Part shown: in pieces, positions 21,760 to 33,722 of the stretch
Layout of the letters: every line of letters begins with the position of its first letter
How positions within the stretch are numbered: the first letter of the stretch is position 1
Assembly: GCA_018105865.1 (NCBI GenBank)
Contig: CM030848.1
Coordinates: 6,490,301-6,554,300 of the forward strand
DNA: 64,000 nt
Source of the DNA: Metaphire vulgaris
Taxonomy: Eukaryota; Annelida; Clitellata; Crassiclitellata; Megascolecidae
Reading direction: 5' to 3'
Position numbers and translations under genes: made by a program
The notes under the pieces: model-generated
The model's database searches: none
What the model was told of the DNA's origin: nothing
What the model saw: only the letters and a program-made list of their open reading frames with translations

Positions 21760-22440
21760 ACGTCTATTTATTTGTCAGTGTCTTCATAAACTTTTGATTG
21801 CAATATATTATTCCATTCTCTTAATCTGTATTCTATTTTTGTGAATTTTTTTCTTCAAATTAACACTTGCTGAACTTCTTGGACAGTTTTTTAACTACAG
21901 GGTGGCACTGTTGTGCATTCATAGCATTGTCATTGTTATTTCTAAACACTTTCTGCGATTTAAAACATTTCCGTCGTAAGTGTCATGGAATGTTGTCGTA
22001 TATTTTTAACATCATGTCACCCCTCATATGTTTCTTTTCTGGTTCTGCTTATTGCAGGTTATTCAAGATTATAATATAAACGTCGGCTTTTTATCGCCGT
22101 TTTCATGACTCCTACACATTACACTCTGAAATATGTTCCTTTACATTTATGGTTGGCAATTAAAATATTAACAATTCCAATGTATGTGTATATAAGCATT
22201 AATTGACATGTTTCCTGCTCTTGTTAACAAGGACGTAGCTAGGCATGAACATGATTTTTGTTGGGGGCTGAAACCCAAGATTCGCCTTCTTTTTGAGCCT
22301 GCAGTGCCATTTAGGCTTTACCCCCCCTCCATTCTGGGCCACGTCCCTGCTTTTTTATGTCTCATTGTGCATAAGACGCTCCACACAAATCAGCCAATGT
22401 ATCTCAGATCATTACTGACTGTTCAAGACAACCAGCACTC
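21760..22440. other. AT-rich flank with one eroded MITE
   Basis: No gene recognised. 22228-22349 has ends CAAGGACGTAGCTAGG and CTGGGCCACGTCCCTG and possible TSDs CTTGTTAA/CTTTTTTA (6 of 8), an old hAT-like MITE. Confidence 0.45.
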
Positions 22441-22446
22441 AACGAG

Positions 22447-22690
22447 CAGTGTTTATTCTAGCCACCTTGACAGTGGGGGGAGGGTTGATATGTTTGGGGG
22501 GACAAGGTGCTAATGACCTTCTTTTGCTTGTCAACCTTTCTCGTGATTTATTGCACGGTACATACCACGACCCTACCCTCTACCAGTCGCGCCCCCATTG
22601 TCCTCAAAAATTCATTCCATCCTTGCTTCCCCCCACCAACTTCCTAGAAATTAATTGCATCCCCACCAAGAATTCTTAGAACCGCCACTG
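22447..22690. mobile_element. Eroded or chimeric hAT MITE, families E and C
   Basis: Left end CAGTGTTTATTCTAG is family E, right end AGAACCGCCACTG is family C, and the body has GACCTTCTTTTGCTTGTCAACC (22515-22536). No matching TSD, so this may be two truncated elements side by side. Confidence 0.4.
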
Positions 22691-23803
22691 GATATGACCT
22701 CCATGCAGTCTGCTACAACGGGAACTAGAAGTAGTCCAAATCCTGATGTCGATTTTCCTAAGTGTGACAGAACTTTTGAGACAATCAAGTCATCTGCTTA
22801 GGTAATTACTTGTAACCCACCAATGGAACCTGCAGAGCTTTACTGGCAAGTCGACCTGCATATTAGTGTTGCTCACAATTTCCTGCATGAAGCTGTCCCG
22901 AAGCTGTTTAATTTGAATTTCACTGTTTGCCAAATCTTCTGTGCCACTCATACTGAACTGGGTATGTGCAGATCACTGAATAATTCCATTCAAAGAATTG
23001 AACAGAATGTGGGCGTCAGTAATGTTCTTATGCAAAGAAGAGCGATTTGGATGCTTTCCTAAAGCCTGTGCCGTTTGTGTATATTCACAGGAGGCTCTGC
23101 AGGACTTCTTAAAGGTCAACTTGCCATGGCGATTGTGGCAGTTTTTGGTATCGACCTTGTAAAGCCGTTTATGCTGTAACCATCCACAAATTCACAAGAA
23201 ATCAACTCACAGAAGCTTGAAAAAAATCAAGGAGTTCTATCAAAAATTGTACCAGCCAATCACACCAGCCTAAGCTTCTTCTTGCTTGACATTCCATGGT
23301 ATCCGGGAATATCTCAAAAGCTATTCGCTTCTGTGAAAGCGGGATACAAGACGCATATTGTACAGGCAGTTCAGGCATTTGTAAACACCCATGTCATGGA
23401 TGCAGTGAAACTGGCGAACTACTGTCAACCAGACCTTGCTGCCACATTGGCCAGACAAAGAAGAAATCATGGAGTATCTGAAGAATATGAAGCACAGTTT
23501 CCAGTTGAAAATGTGTCTTACCATGCTGCCAGTGGCGGTTCCACCATGTTGATGACTGGGGATGCATCCCCCCACCGGGATTCCGGATGACCTTTTTTTG
23601 CTTGTCAGCCTATTTTACGGCGAGTTTTAAAAAATTTGTGAATAATACTGCAAATGACCTTTTTCTTGCTTGTCGGCCTTTTTTGGCAAGGTTTTTTAAC
23701 ATTTAATGAGCAAAACACTACTAACAATGACCTTTTTTCTTGTTTTTCTTCTTCACTTTGCATACCCCCACCAACTTCCAACAAAATTTGTCACCCCCAC
23801 CTC

Positions 23804-24852
23804 CAGTGTTGCGCGGTAACGAAGTAGAAGTAACGCGTTACAATACTTAAGTACAATTCTGAGTACTTCGTAATGTAACGAAGTACACAATTTGCACAGT
23901 ACTTTTTACTTGTAACGAAGTAAGTTTTTATTCAAATATTAGTACTTTTACTTCGTTACATTATGTCCTTCACGTCCCGTTACAATAAAAATTTATCATC
24001 GTCGACTTTCGTTGCATTTACCTGTGTTGCTGTTCAAAACACGGTGTTTAGTTCTTCCGAACTTCCCGTAGGTCTACTTACTTAGTTCCACAGCAGGGTT
24101 GATAGAATAAACAGCAAGCTCTGGGCTATTTTTGACGCTGCCAATGTAGGGCCTAGTTATGAAATTAGGCTAATGGCGTATATCTGTCAAGGCTGGAAAA
24201 AACTAGGTTTCAAAGATAAGATTTAGGTTTTTAGGTTTTAATGCTTGGCATGTCAACGCCTATTAACCATTTTCTATACTCTTGTCACATGTCAAAGCCT
24301 ATAAAATATAAACCTTTCTCTATATTCTTGCCCCACGTGTGTTTCTCTGACTGCAGAGTGAAAGAAACTTTAAATAAATTAAATACGAGGTTATTCATTT
24401 TTCTATTTATAGAACAAAAACCTAAAAGCCTAAATTTTGACATTTTAAGTTTTTTTAAAAGCTAAAAACCTAGGTTTGTAAAACCACATTTTCCAGCCCT
24501 GGTATAGGCACGTGTCGAGGCTGCTGCATGGTGCTTAACCCCTTAACTGGAGATCCCAGATATATCCGTCCATTTTACATTGAGTTACAGTTAAATACAC
24601 GGTTAAGGGGTTAAAAGAGTAGGCCTCAATAAAAATGTGATTTAGCAAGATAAGGTGGAGTTGCTGACGAAATTCCTTCCATCGCGATACTTTTTACTTT
24701 TTACTTAAAAAGTAACTTTTTGGGGAGTACTTTTTTTACTTTTACTTGAGTAACTATTTTCATCGGTACTTTTTACTTTTACTCAAGTAAAAAATGCCAT
24801 AATACTTGTACTTTTACTTGAGTACTCAAACTCAGTACTTCATACAACACTG
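23804..24852. mobile_element. Nested hAT element with AGTACTTTTACT subterminal repeats
   Basis: Ends CAGTGTTGCGCGG and CAACACTG, exact TSD CCCACCTC (23796-23803 and 24853-24860), inside the family C MITE. Both subterminal regions are built of short repeats such as AAGTAACG, GTACTTCGT and ACTTTTACTTGAGTA, in inverted orientation. No transposase frame. A TTAA-flanked mini-element sits inside it at 24539-24610. Confidence 0.9.
24539..24610. mobile_element. piggyBac-like mini-element (TTAA target)
   Basis: TTAA|CCCCTTAACTGG ... CGGTTAAGGGG|TTAA, 72 bp, with internal CCATTTTACATTGAGTTACA. Terminal CCCC and a TTAA duplication are characteristic of piggyBac-type elements. Sister copies: 48377-48449 and 51769-51840, and an eroded one at 37437-37479. 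Confidence 0.75.
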
Positions 24853-26412
24853 CCCACCTCCCACCAAGAATTCCTGGTACCACCACTGCATGCTGCCACT
24901 AATGCTCTTGTCCATAACTTAGGCATGGAAAATTTGTGTGGTTTAGTCAGTCACAGAACAGCAGAGAACAGGAACTTAGAGGCAACCGGCCCAGCAATTG
25001 TCATACAAGGCACCACAGAGCTTCGAGATAAATTTGACGACAATTTCCGAGACTATGTGCAATGAGTTCAAAGAGTGAAAAACATCAAACTTGAGTGGTC
25101 ATAAATCAAGACACTGTAGCTGGAAGAAAAATTGGGAAGAAGCTAGCTCACAATTTGAAAGTTGATGGAAGACTTCTTAAGCAACTCGAGCATTTGAAGA
25201 GTTACAGTGGACCCTTTACCTTGTGCGATGGAAATGATGAGTACCTGCAGCAAGGAGCCTTATCTGGTCAAGTAAAGAAGACAAGGATGAAGATGGAAGT
25301 CCAATACAGCAGTGATAGCAGCCTGTCGGTGCCCGGTAATAATCCAGTGTTTCAAATTCGTCATAAGAAAGGCAAGGAACTGACAGCAGAAGAATTTGGA
25401 AACAACGTGAAGCTCTGATTGCCAAGAAGTGTTTTACGTCCAAATGAACTGTATCAATATCTGCGTTTGTGTCTGCCATTAACTGAATAACTATTTTACT
25501 ATAACATTTTAATTATATTCTCCAAATAAAACTGATAAATACTTCTTTAAATAAGAAAATGTGTATAGTCTATACTAAACGTCGGACAAATGTTTCGAGT
25601 AATGCAATAAGAGGGTGGGCTTGTCAAAATGCCTTCTGGGCTGATCTAAAAAATGATCTTGTTTTCGATCCAACTTTTCTCTTCCATTATACATGCAGGA
25701 GCAATGGAAAAATATTACACCCAACTTTTTAATTTATCTGCACACCCCACTTAGGACTCATTAGAAGGTCTATAATAATAATAATATTATTATTATAACT
25801 AGTTCATAATATTAATTCATTACATGCAGATGATGCAGTGCATTGAACAGTGTTGTTCATTGTTTTTTTCTAGTCTATACTCTATGGTACTGTAGTATAG
25901 ATCTAGCCATAATAATTCACAATGGACTGGACCGTGGAATGGGTGCATTGATCGTGGAAACAATCTCCCATATTTCAACTTTGGATATCTGGCAACCCTA
26001 CCTGCGACCCACCTTTGGGAAGCGACCCACAGTTTTGGAAACACTGGAATAGGGTATAGGGCTATAGGCCCTATGTGCAGCAGACTAAATAGGCCCAATG
26101 TCAATTAATGACATAATAGCACAAACTATAACGACAACACAATTTATTGAAGACATACTGCCATTTTTATTACATCAAATAAGCAACATTCTAACTGAAA
26201 TTAATGTCAATTAATGAATTATTAACATCATAAATAATGACAACACAAATACATTGAAGACATAACCATAATTAATGACAACATAAATATATTTAAGACA
26301 TACTGGAATTTTAATTTTTCCAAATAAACCGAACACCTATAAAGCATTTAGTCCACAAATGTCTCAACACTTAAAAATACTTTCAGTCCACCCAATCAAA
26401 GTCACATTTGTT

Positions 26413-27742
26413 TCACTTTTGCTCTGAGCTAGCTCTTGGGGTCGAGCCAGAAGGTGGAAGAGAATCAGTATCCATTCGCTCAATAGCAATGACTCTTTCT
26501 TCCTTCTTATCCAGGGCAGCTTTCTTTGGAGCAGTGATTGCAAGAATTCCATCGCCGCTTAGAGAGGATTTCACCGTGTCTGGATCAACATCACTTGGAA
26601 GAACGTACGTTCTACGGAATTCCCTCTGAATGAATCCATGTTCATCCGCTTGTTCTTCATGTTTTCCGTGGATTATGACTCGGTTGTCGATGGTTCTGAT
26701 TGACAACTCTTCTGGCTTGAAATGACTCACATCGAGGCTCACATGAAAAGTTTTGTCGGTATTAGCAACCTGTAAATATAATTAAATCGCACATAAATAA
26801 TAAAAAAACTACAGATGAATTACAATATTAGGCTCCACTGTGTTATCAGAGTCAAAGGCTAAATAAAGAAGCAATCAAATTCCCTGAAATAGCCTAAATA
26901 AATGTTTTTCAATTGTACATCGACAATCACCCGATGGCCACAATTCACCAGCAATGGAGGCACGGAACATTATTTTCTCTTACAACCTGCTGTTATTGTG
27001 GGCTCGTCTCTCCCATTACACAGTTACTATGACCCATGGATATTTTTACTCCCCCAACCCCTTCCCCCCAACCCCTTCCCCCCAACCACCTCCCCCCATT
27101 TGAGGTCGAAACCCCCCTAAATTTGGTAATGTGACAATGGTATGCATACAAAATGCATACTCATTAGTTGCGGACACCCCCTCTATTCCATTTGAGGTCG
27201 ACACCTCCCAAGTTCACAATCCTAGAAATATCCCTGATATGACCCAACTAACTTTTGGAAAAACTGAATAGGCCTAGCCCGAATAGACGCTATCATCAAA
27301 ACGAAGATGGAAGAACTTTACGGAATAAACGCAACAATTGCCATACAATTATCAATAAATTGATTTCTGTAAAAGTGTGTTGCAAGCATATAATAAAGCA
27401 TTATAACATAAGCAATATATAATGTACAACATAAACAAGAATATCTTAATGGACTCAAATCGACGAGTTCAAGTAATTTATAAAATTTTAAAGAGCATAG
27501 GTTACCTCGCTAACGCCTGATGCTCGTTGAGTTGGCTGCTTCTTAGGTCTGACTACGATGCCCCTCCACAGCTGCGGCGGAAGGAGGTCGTCGTCGAGCA
27601 TCCCGAGTCCGAAATGCTGGTCGAAGAGTCTCGGAGGGCGAATGATGTCACGGTTCCATGGCTCGCTCCACAGATCCCAAGGAACGAACGATTGGCGACG
27701 ATACAAAGGGTTGTCGTATAGCGTCAAATAATGTCCCGCCAT
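26413..27742 (-). CDS. Small heat-shock protein (alpha-crystallin family), copy 3
   Basis: Exon 1 is 27506-27742 (79 codons) and exon 2 is 26413-26769 (118 codons plus stop), joined in phase 0 through GAG|GTAACC and TTTACAG|GTTGCT to give about 197 residues. It matches copy 1 except for a few residues in the C-terminal tail (for example ALDKKEERV for AVPEKKDERV, and TPRASS for TPGASS). The alpha-crystallin core SHFKPEELSI ... REFRRTYVLP ... GDGILAITAP is unchanged. Frame and splice sites are intact, so it should encode an active chaperone. Promoter elements resemble those of copy 1, but the 5' UTR element is partly deleted. Confidence 0.93.
27035..27236. mobile_element. hAT-type MITE, family D, in duplication copy 3
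   Basis: Same insertion as 14211-14398 (same flanks CTATGACC/ATATGACC), with one extra CCAACCCCTTCCCC unit. Shared by copies 2 and 3, so it was inserted before those two separated. Confidence 0.8.
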
Positions 27743-27779
27743 GTCAACCGCTGTCTAGTTGAATTGTTCGTAGAAGTGG

Positions 27780-27910
27780 ATTTCTCAGCTCCAGCGACCT
27801 TAGGTCTCCTCAGCTCCAAGTCGCTTTGGCCAATGCCTCGAAGCAGCTGCTTTTAAATGTCACCCGCGAAAGAGCCCGAAATATCTCGAATATTCTAAGC
27901 GATTCGAGAA
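27780..27910 (-). promoter_or_regulatory. Heat-shock promoter of copy 3
   Basis: GAATATTC (27888-27895) and TTCGAGAA (27903-27910) form a heat-shock element upstream of TTTTAAA (about 27851-27857). The GAAGACTTCTAGAAG cluster seen in copies 1 and 2 has lost its first half here. Confidence 0.67.
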
Positions 27911-28557
27911 CGGTGTTGCCAATGTAGATTTGAAAAAATGGTAGACGAAACGCAAACTTGAAGACACTTCGACAATTATTATCAAGAATTGATAATATAG
28001 TATTTTGTCCATTCTTATAGAATTTAAAATCAATATACAGGATACATTTTAAATTTCTATGACAATTTTTTAGTTGAAGATGGCAAAATAATTGAGGATA
28101 GTTGAGTGTCAAAATGTATTGTTGTGGATCTGGGCAGTCTTTAAAATCATTCATTATGCTTTGAAACTTAATTTAATGATTTTAAGTATAGGACACTTAA
28201 TTTCCAGTAAAGGCTTAAATGTATTGAAGCAAATTAAATAGTAAATTCGTGAATTCGTAAGCCAGTCATCTAGTCTAGTGTCACCGACGAGAATTTACAA
28301 AACCTGTAGTGTCAAGTGTCAACATTAATTAGTAAACACAAAGAAGAATCGAGTTTAGTTGACTAAAAATCGAGATGTTTCGAGAACATTCTTTACAAGT
28401 ATTTTAGCACTTAATAGAGTTTTTAGATAACTTTTAAAATATATATTGGTTTAGTGAGTTTAAATAGCTTCTCTGCTAGAGAATCATCTCGGGATCTAGT
28501 ACACCAGTATGGTATAATTGATACTTATACACCTGAATCAATATGTTATAGGCAGTG

Positions 28558-30597
28558 TCTAAAATGAGGACTCGATGGGCCACAGTGAAATTGTATTCGT
28601 CGGTATGTTGTCCTGTGAGAATGAGGATAGCCTTTCATGGATGTTTCAGACCCTACGAGCGCGGAACGCCGACATGGATCGTGTGCGGGTCATAGTTACA
28701 GACAAGGATCTGAAGGAACGCCATGTGCTGCGCCAGTGTTTCCCAAACAGTTGCCTTCTTCTGTGCCTGTTTCACACACCACGAGCATTCAGACGAGAGG
28801 TCACATGTGAAAAGATGGGTATATCTGCGGGTCAACGGTTGCTCTGTCTAGAACTGCTGCAAAAGTTAGCTTATGAACGAAGTGAAGTGGCATATGAAGA
28901 TCTGTATGAACAGTTAAAAAGAGATGCACCGCACACAGTTGTTCGTTATTACAACGACAACTGGCACGACATTCGACGGGATTGGGTCATGGCGTTTACA
29001 TTGCAAGTGGGAAATTTCTTGAACACTACAAGCAACCGCATTGAAAGTATAAATTCAAAGTTAAAATCTGTTATTACTAAATTCAGTAGTTTAGAGGAAT
29101 TCTTGGATAAATTGTATGTCATTATTGATTCAATGAAACTTGAGAGAGACAGTAAGACAGCCAATCACTTCTTAAAAGTCAGTACTTCTGCAGCCACATC
29201 TCTTGAAGTGCTACTCTATTGCAGTATGGTCGGCTTCTGACTCCATATGCAGCTGAGTTTGTTCGGGGTCAGCTGAACAAAAAGGATCAAGTGGTGTTGC
29301 ATGAAGTAGTGGAAGATGAGCTATCTACTGTTGATTTCCATGATTCTCTCATTGAGGTGTCAGCAAGTGAGTGCTCATGTCCCTTTAGGAAGTCAATGCT
29401 GCTACCATGCAACCACATTTTTGCCGTTCGCCAGAAGCTGTCTGTGGATCTTTTCAGCGCGTCGCTATGTGATCGTAGGTGGCACACTGATTACTTGAAA
29501 GCTAACGGGCGAGTTTTTACACAGCTTTCTCAGATGTCAGATATTCCTGTTCGACCGTCAAATGAGGATGAAGGACTTTTCGGCTTGACACTGCAGTCAA
29601 AACTGACCAGGTCCAAACACGCAATAACAGGACCACAAAAAGTACAAATTGGATTGCAGTATGGTGTCGCACTTGCTAATCTACATGCTGATGTTGGTAC
29701 GGCTGAATTTTCTGAATGGGTGGAAGTATACAAACAGCTTGAGCGCTTGTGGCAAGGTGGGAAACGTGCTGCTGTCATCGAGTTAGTTGCTGATGCGTCT
29801 TCGGATACAGCACAAGGTGCCGGAATAAGAGTAGAAGTAATACAAAATGGAGTACCGACAACTGGCTACAAATCAACCTCGCTTGAACCACATCTGGAAG
29901 CCGATATACTGGATATGGATGACGCAGATGAACGTCAAGGAATTGTTCTGATGGATATCGATCAACATCTTCCTGTTACAGAACGTGACATGACTGACCA
30001 TGCTGATGTACTAGATGGTTAGTAGTTAGTTAGTAGAACGTGATGTTGTCTATTTGAATGTATTGTTTGCATGTTGTAATGAGTCAATAACATTGTTTAA
30101 CTTTGTGCCTTAAACTTGCATAATCTTTCTTTTTTTGTAGGTTAGTGATTGAGCTAGCTGATGTACTTGTATTCTAAGCACAAGGTAGCTGTCTTTAATA
30201 TTGAAGACTCATAATCCAGTGTCTGTACTTTGCATGTCACAGGTGATGTTGGAAATGATGATGGCACTGAATGTCCACGCACCACACCAGATGTGGCAGA
30301 AGTTCAAACCAGGCTGCAATCAGTTAAAGGTGACACGAAAATCTTAACACAATAAAGTGTCTTTGTGTCTACGGACAATTTATGTTGCATTGCCGTATGT
30401 AAGTGTGCAACTAGCGTTTTATTGGTTTGCACTGGCATGATACAAAAGCTTATTCTATGTAGGTATCAAATTGCCCCCTCGCATGAAGCAATGCGGTCGC
30501 CCAAGAGGTCAGGAAATGACAGCCATAGGCCTGCCAAAGCAACGGAGAGGTGATCGCATGGTACCATTCGCCAAGTTACCATCTTCGAAAGAGAAGA
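28558..30597 (+). pseudogene. ZSWIM/MULE-type transposase-derived gene, 5'-truncated, SWIM finger intact
   Basis: Exon 28558-about 29206 encodes the transposase-like core: MGHSEIVFVGMLSCEN, VRVIVTDKDLKERHVLR, CLLLCLFHTPRAFRREV (the CxxH of Mutator-like transposases) and NRIESINSKLKSVI. The frame shifts near 29206-29219; comparison with the copy at 20239 suggests 11 extra bases. It continues to 30017 with a complete SWIM finger, CSCPFRKSMLLPCNH (C-x-C-x9-C-x-H). Exons 30243-30329 and 30463-30597 follow in phase (phase-1 introns with GT/AG), the last with a basic PPRMKQCGRPRG segment. The FAR1-like N-terminus is missing because the left end abuts heat-shock copy 3. A host ZSWIM-like gene or a domesticated transposase remnant; the frame break makes function doubtful. 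Confidence 0.7.
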
Positions 30598-31172
30598 GTA
30601 AGCATTCTTCTTCGAATGAGTCCAATCGTGCACAAGTATATTTTTCTGTTTGGCTCAGAATAACATGCACAAATGAATGGAACGAGTTAGATTATAAGAC
30701 AGTATCAGCTACTAGTGTGAATGCTTTTAGAAGTTAGGCCTAGTTAATTGAGTACAGTGGGATATTAGATTAGGCATTTATGTGGTAGTTTGATTTATAT
30801 GGAAAAAATTTGAGGAACTAAAATTTATTGTGTACTGTTTTGGCATTGTATACTACTGCATATTGTGTTTTTATGTATTCAACAATAGCAGTTGTTGTGG
30901 AAAACAGACATTGGAGTAGATGGCTGTATGAATGATTTTCTACACAGGAAAAATCCTACTAATCCACTAAAATCCATAAATTATTTTTTTAGGGCCCAGG
31001 GATGCACCCATGAAAATTATTGTTAAGTATGTCAAAGTGGCATAAATAATTTGTGAACAAGTTTCAAAAGTTTCTGACCAGGTGTCAAATTGAATTTCAT
31101 CTAATGAATTTACAAGCACTTCCAACCTGGACCAACCATGTTATCTTATGAATTCTAAATGAGGCCAGAAAG

Positions 31173-31386
31173 CATGGGTGCCCACAGAAATTTTTCCATG
31201 AGTCGGCAAAACACAATGGTCACAGTTATGTTACATAAATTTCTCCAGGAGGGGGCAAAACACATTCTAGCACTGTGGTCACGGTTAATATTTTAGCAAG
31301 TTTTTCAAATTTCAATGCAATATATTGGTATTTGCATTTTCGAGGGGGCATGTGCCCCCTCTTGCCCCAGTGTGCGGGCGCCCATT
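31173..31386. mobile_element. hAT-type MITE
   Basis: Ends CATGGGTGCCCAC and GCGGGCGCCCATT with exact TSD CCAGAAAG (31165-31172 and 31387-31394). The terminal bases have drifted from the usual CAGGG/CCCTG. Confidence 0.78.
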
Positions 31387-32184
31387 CCAGAAAGCAATTA
31401 TAAGAGCATGGCAAAACTTTAGTGACTTTAGCACATATTTTTTATTATGTTTTGTTACTTGTCATAGGTTCTGCCACAATATCAACCAAAGGGGACGTTA
31501 CTTATGGATGCCTCTGTAGTCAAGGCTCTTTCAGTTTGATTCTAGATCTGATCTGAATTATTGGAAACATTGATCTGCTGTACAAGAGCCACAGTTGACT
31601 TGACAAAACATTGTTATTTGCATTAATTTGAATGTTGTATATTTTCAAGTTTGCTAAACCCTTGCTTCATTTCTAGACGACTCATTCTGTGTGTTACCCA
31701 AGATTTTCTGACACATGAGAATTGATTGACTTTTTACTATATATGATTTTTGAGAATCTGTCTTATCAATTAGAGCCCTACATTGTCCAAAATTTGGCCT
31801 AATTGGGAGTCATAAATTGCTAAAGTATTTTATTTCTTAGCCTGTTATAGCTTCTCAGATTTGTCAATGTCCATTGGAAGCTTTGAGTTTAATTTGTAGC
31901 TGCTGTGAATGAAGGATTCTAATGGACCATGTCAGGACCATTGTCAGAACAAACATTATAACAATGGCTACTAATTAGGCCGTAAGATTGAAGGTTAGTG
32001 CCTTCAAACTATTGGTGCATCAGCTGGACAAGGTCATTTTCCAGCCTTTCCTTTCTTGTCTTTCCTTTAATCGAGTAAACACTAAACAGCCGATATAGGC
32101 CTACTCACTCACAGTGGAGTTGATTGGGTGTGCACATGGGATGGTACGACTGAAGAGTTTCTGCTATAAATCCTGCAATCAGTC

Positions 32185-32579
32185 AGGGGCTGTCCATTAT
32201 GTCAACAATTTTTTGTCAATTTTTGACCCCCACTTCCTCCTTGTCAACAACTGTCAACTTTCACTTACCCCCCATAATTATGTCACTTTTTACAAATAAT
32301 CAAAAAAATTCATGGAATACTACTTATTACAATGGAAAAAAGCATGGCAAAAAGGCCATCACCACCACATTTTGACACTGGATGAGCAAAAAAGTGGGAA
32401 AATGGTCATCGCCACAAAAAATAATAACCTTGTTATTGGGACCTGACATTGATCTTGGGGGGGGTCGAAAGTTTTTGACATAATTATGGGGGGGTTAAGT
32501 GAAAGTTGACAGTTGTTGACAAGGGGGGAGGGGTCAAAAATTGTCCAAAAATTGTTGACATAATTAATGGACAGCCCCT
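32185..32579. mobile_element. Fold-back MITE with about 100-bp inverted repeats
   Basis: AGGGGCTGTCCATTATGTCA at the left is matched in reverse by TGACATAATTAATGGACAGC near the right end, and the similarity continues inward for about 100 bp (GTCAACAACTGTCAACTTTC and its complement). No TSD was found, so the superfamily is open. Confidence 0.75.
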
Positions 32580-33110
32580 TTTGCACCCCGTACATTTTTG
32601 AACCCCTACCCTATGTGTACGTATTAATTATTAATTTAATTTTATCGTCCGTTTCAAACACATAGGTGTTCATCGGGTCGACGTACAAATTAGCTGCTCT
32701 GCCCCCGCCCTGGTTTATTAAATTATAGTTTTGTAATATTGTGTTTTCTGACGTTGATATTTATTAAAGAAATTCAATAGAACATTCAAGTGATAGGCCT
32801 ATGGAGGCTATGGCATTGAACACTGCATCTGACTAAATAATTGTAGTTGTGCTCAAATCTAATGTGTGTGGGAATAACCAGTCTTTTACCTGCGCGATTT
32901 TTGAATTGTTGCACAGGTTATATATAAATTTGTTCATACATACACATTCATTCGAGACTCCTCCCTCTCCCAGTATGCAAAATCTCCTAAATACTATACC
33001 ACCACCCCATCATCTCAGTGCGTTCGTAATACAGTCAATGGATATCTCCTCACCAAAATTTTGGTTGAGCAATATTAACCTTTATTCTCTTGCTTTATAG
33101 AACATCACTG

Positions 33111-33260
33111 CAGGGTTATTTCTAGGGTTATCAATTTGGGGGTATTGGTATTTTCTAGGAGGAGGGCCCTGCCAAAAAAGTATGTCAAGCAAAAATAAAG
33201 GTCATCCGGCTCACAGATTGGAGGGTGTTATAGGGGGTGTAAAAATAATAAATATCCCTG
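33111..33260. mobile_element. Probable hAT-type MITE
   Basis: CAGGGTTATTTCTAGG to AATAAATATCCCTG; weak TSD CATCACTG/CTGTACTG (5 of 8). It contains TGTCAAGCAAAAATAAAGGTC (the shared motif, reversed) at 33184-33204. Confidence 0.45.
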
Positions 33261-33679
33261 CTGTACTGCACCGCAGTCTTAAAAATTTGATAGGCTATGG
33301 CCCATTGTGACCCATTGACCTATATAACCCATTGACCTATATGACCCATTAGGTATTGACGACCCATTGTCATCTCTCCTGTGTAGCATCCAAAATTCAT
33401 GTTATCTAAAGACGGCCATTCAAGTTATGTTAATAACCCATGTTAATGTCATTCTACTGAATTATGTTTATTACGTAAGCTCGTCCACTCCTCTTCTAAT
33501 ACATTGTAGTTGTAAGTTTTCTCTCGTTATGGTGCTGTGATGATTTACTTTAATACGGATTTTCTGGGCAGATCTTCCAGAGACAGATCTTGCCTGTAGA
33601 AACATAAAAATCAAGATCACATTATACCTTAACAATGCTTAACAGAGCTCGTGATGTGGTACTGACGTATAATAATAGG

Positions 33680-33680
33680 C

Positions 33681-33721
<41 letters not shown>
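33680..33721. repeat. (AAT)n microsatellite
   Basis: Uninterrupted AAT/TAA units over about 40 bp. Confidence 0.93.

Positions 33722-33722
<1 letters not shown>

Larger units (their letters stand above)
23530..24888. mobile_element. hAT-type MITE, family C, host of a nested element
   Basis: Ends CAGTGGCGGTTCCACC and GGTACCACCACTG with exact TSD CATGCTGC (23522-23529 and 24889-24896). Its own sequence is about 310 bp; the rest is a nested element. It carries three GACCTTTTTTTGCTTGTC motifs (23589, 23656, 23729). Confidence 0.9.
23060..25418 (+). pseudogene. Unrecognised decayed ORF split by a nested transposon pair
   Basis: Frame 23282-23529 (starting MLDIPWYPGISQ) is cut by a hAT element. 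After it, from 24897, the frame resumes with NALVHNLGMENLCGLVSHRT and AIVIQGTTELRDKFDDNF. Removing the element plus one TSD copy joins the two parts without a frame change. Stops follow near 25063, then another open part, 25095-25418 (KVDGRLLKQLEHLKSYSG ... LTAEEFGNN). I do not recognise the family. The pieces look like one coding unit of an older multi-copy element. Function unknown. Confidence 0.5.
25780..28549. repeat. Segmental duplication, copy 3 (heat-shock unit)
   Basis: Homologous to copy 2 from 12577 and to copy 1 from about 7600. Its right border is sharp: after CAATATGTTATA at 28549 copies 1 and 2 continue TTTATATAGCAC, whereas copy 3 switches to a ZSWIM/MULE coding exon. Confidence 0.85.
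30600..33675. other. Non-coding stretch with MITEs
   Basis: No gene recognised. Contains the MITEs at 31173, 32185 and 33111, listed separately; the rest is AT-rich unique or unrecognised DNA. Confidence 0.5.
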
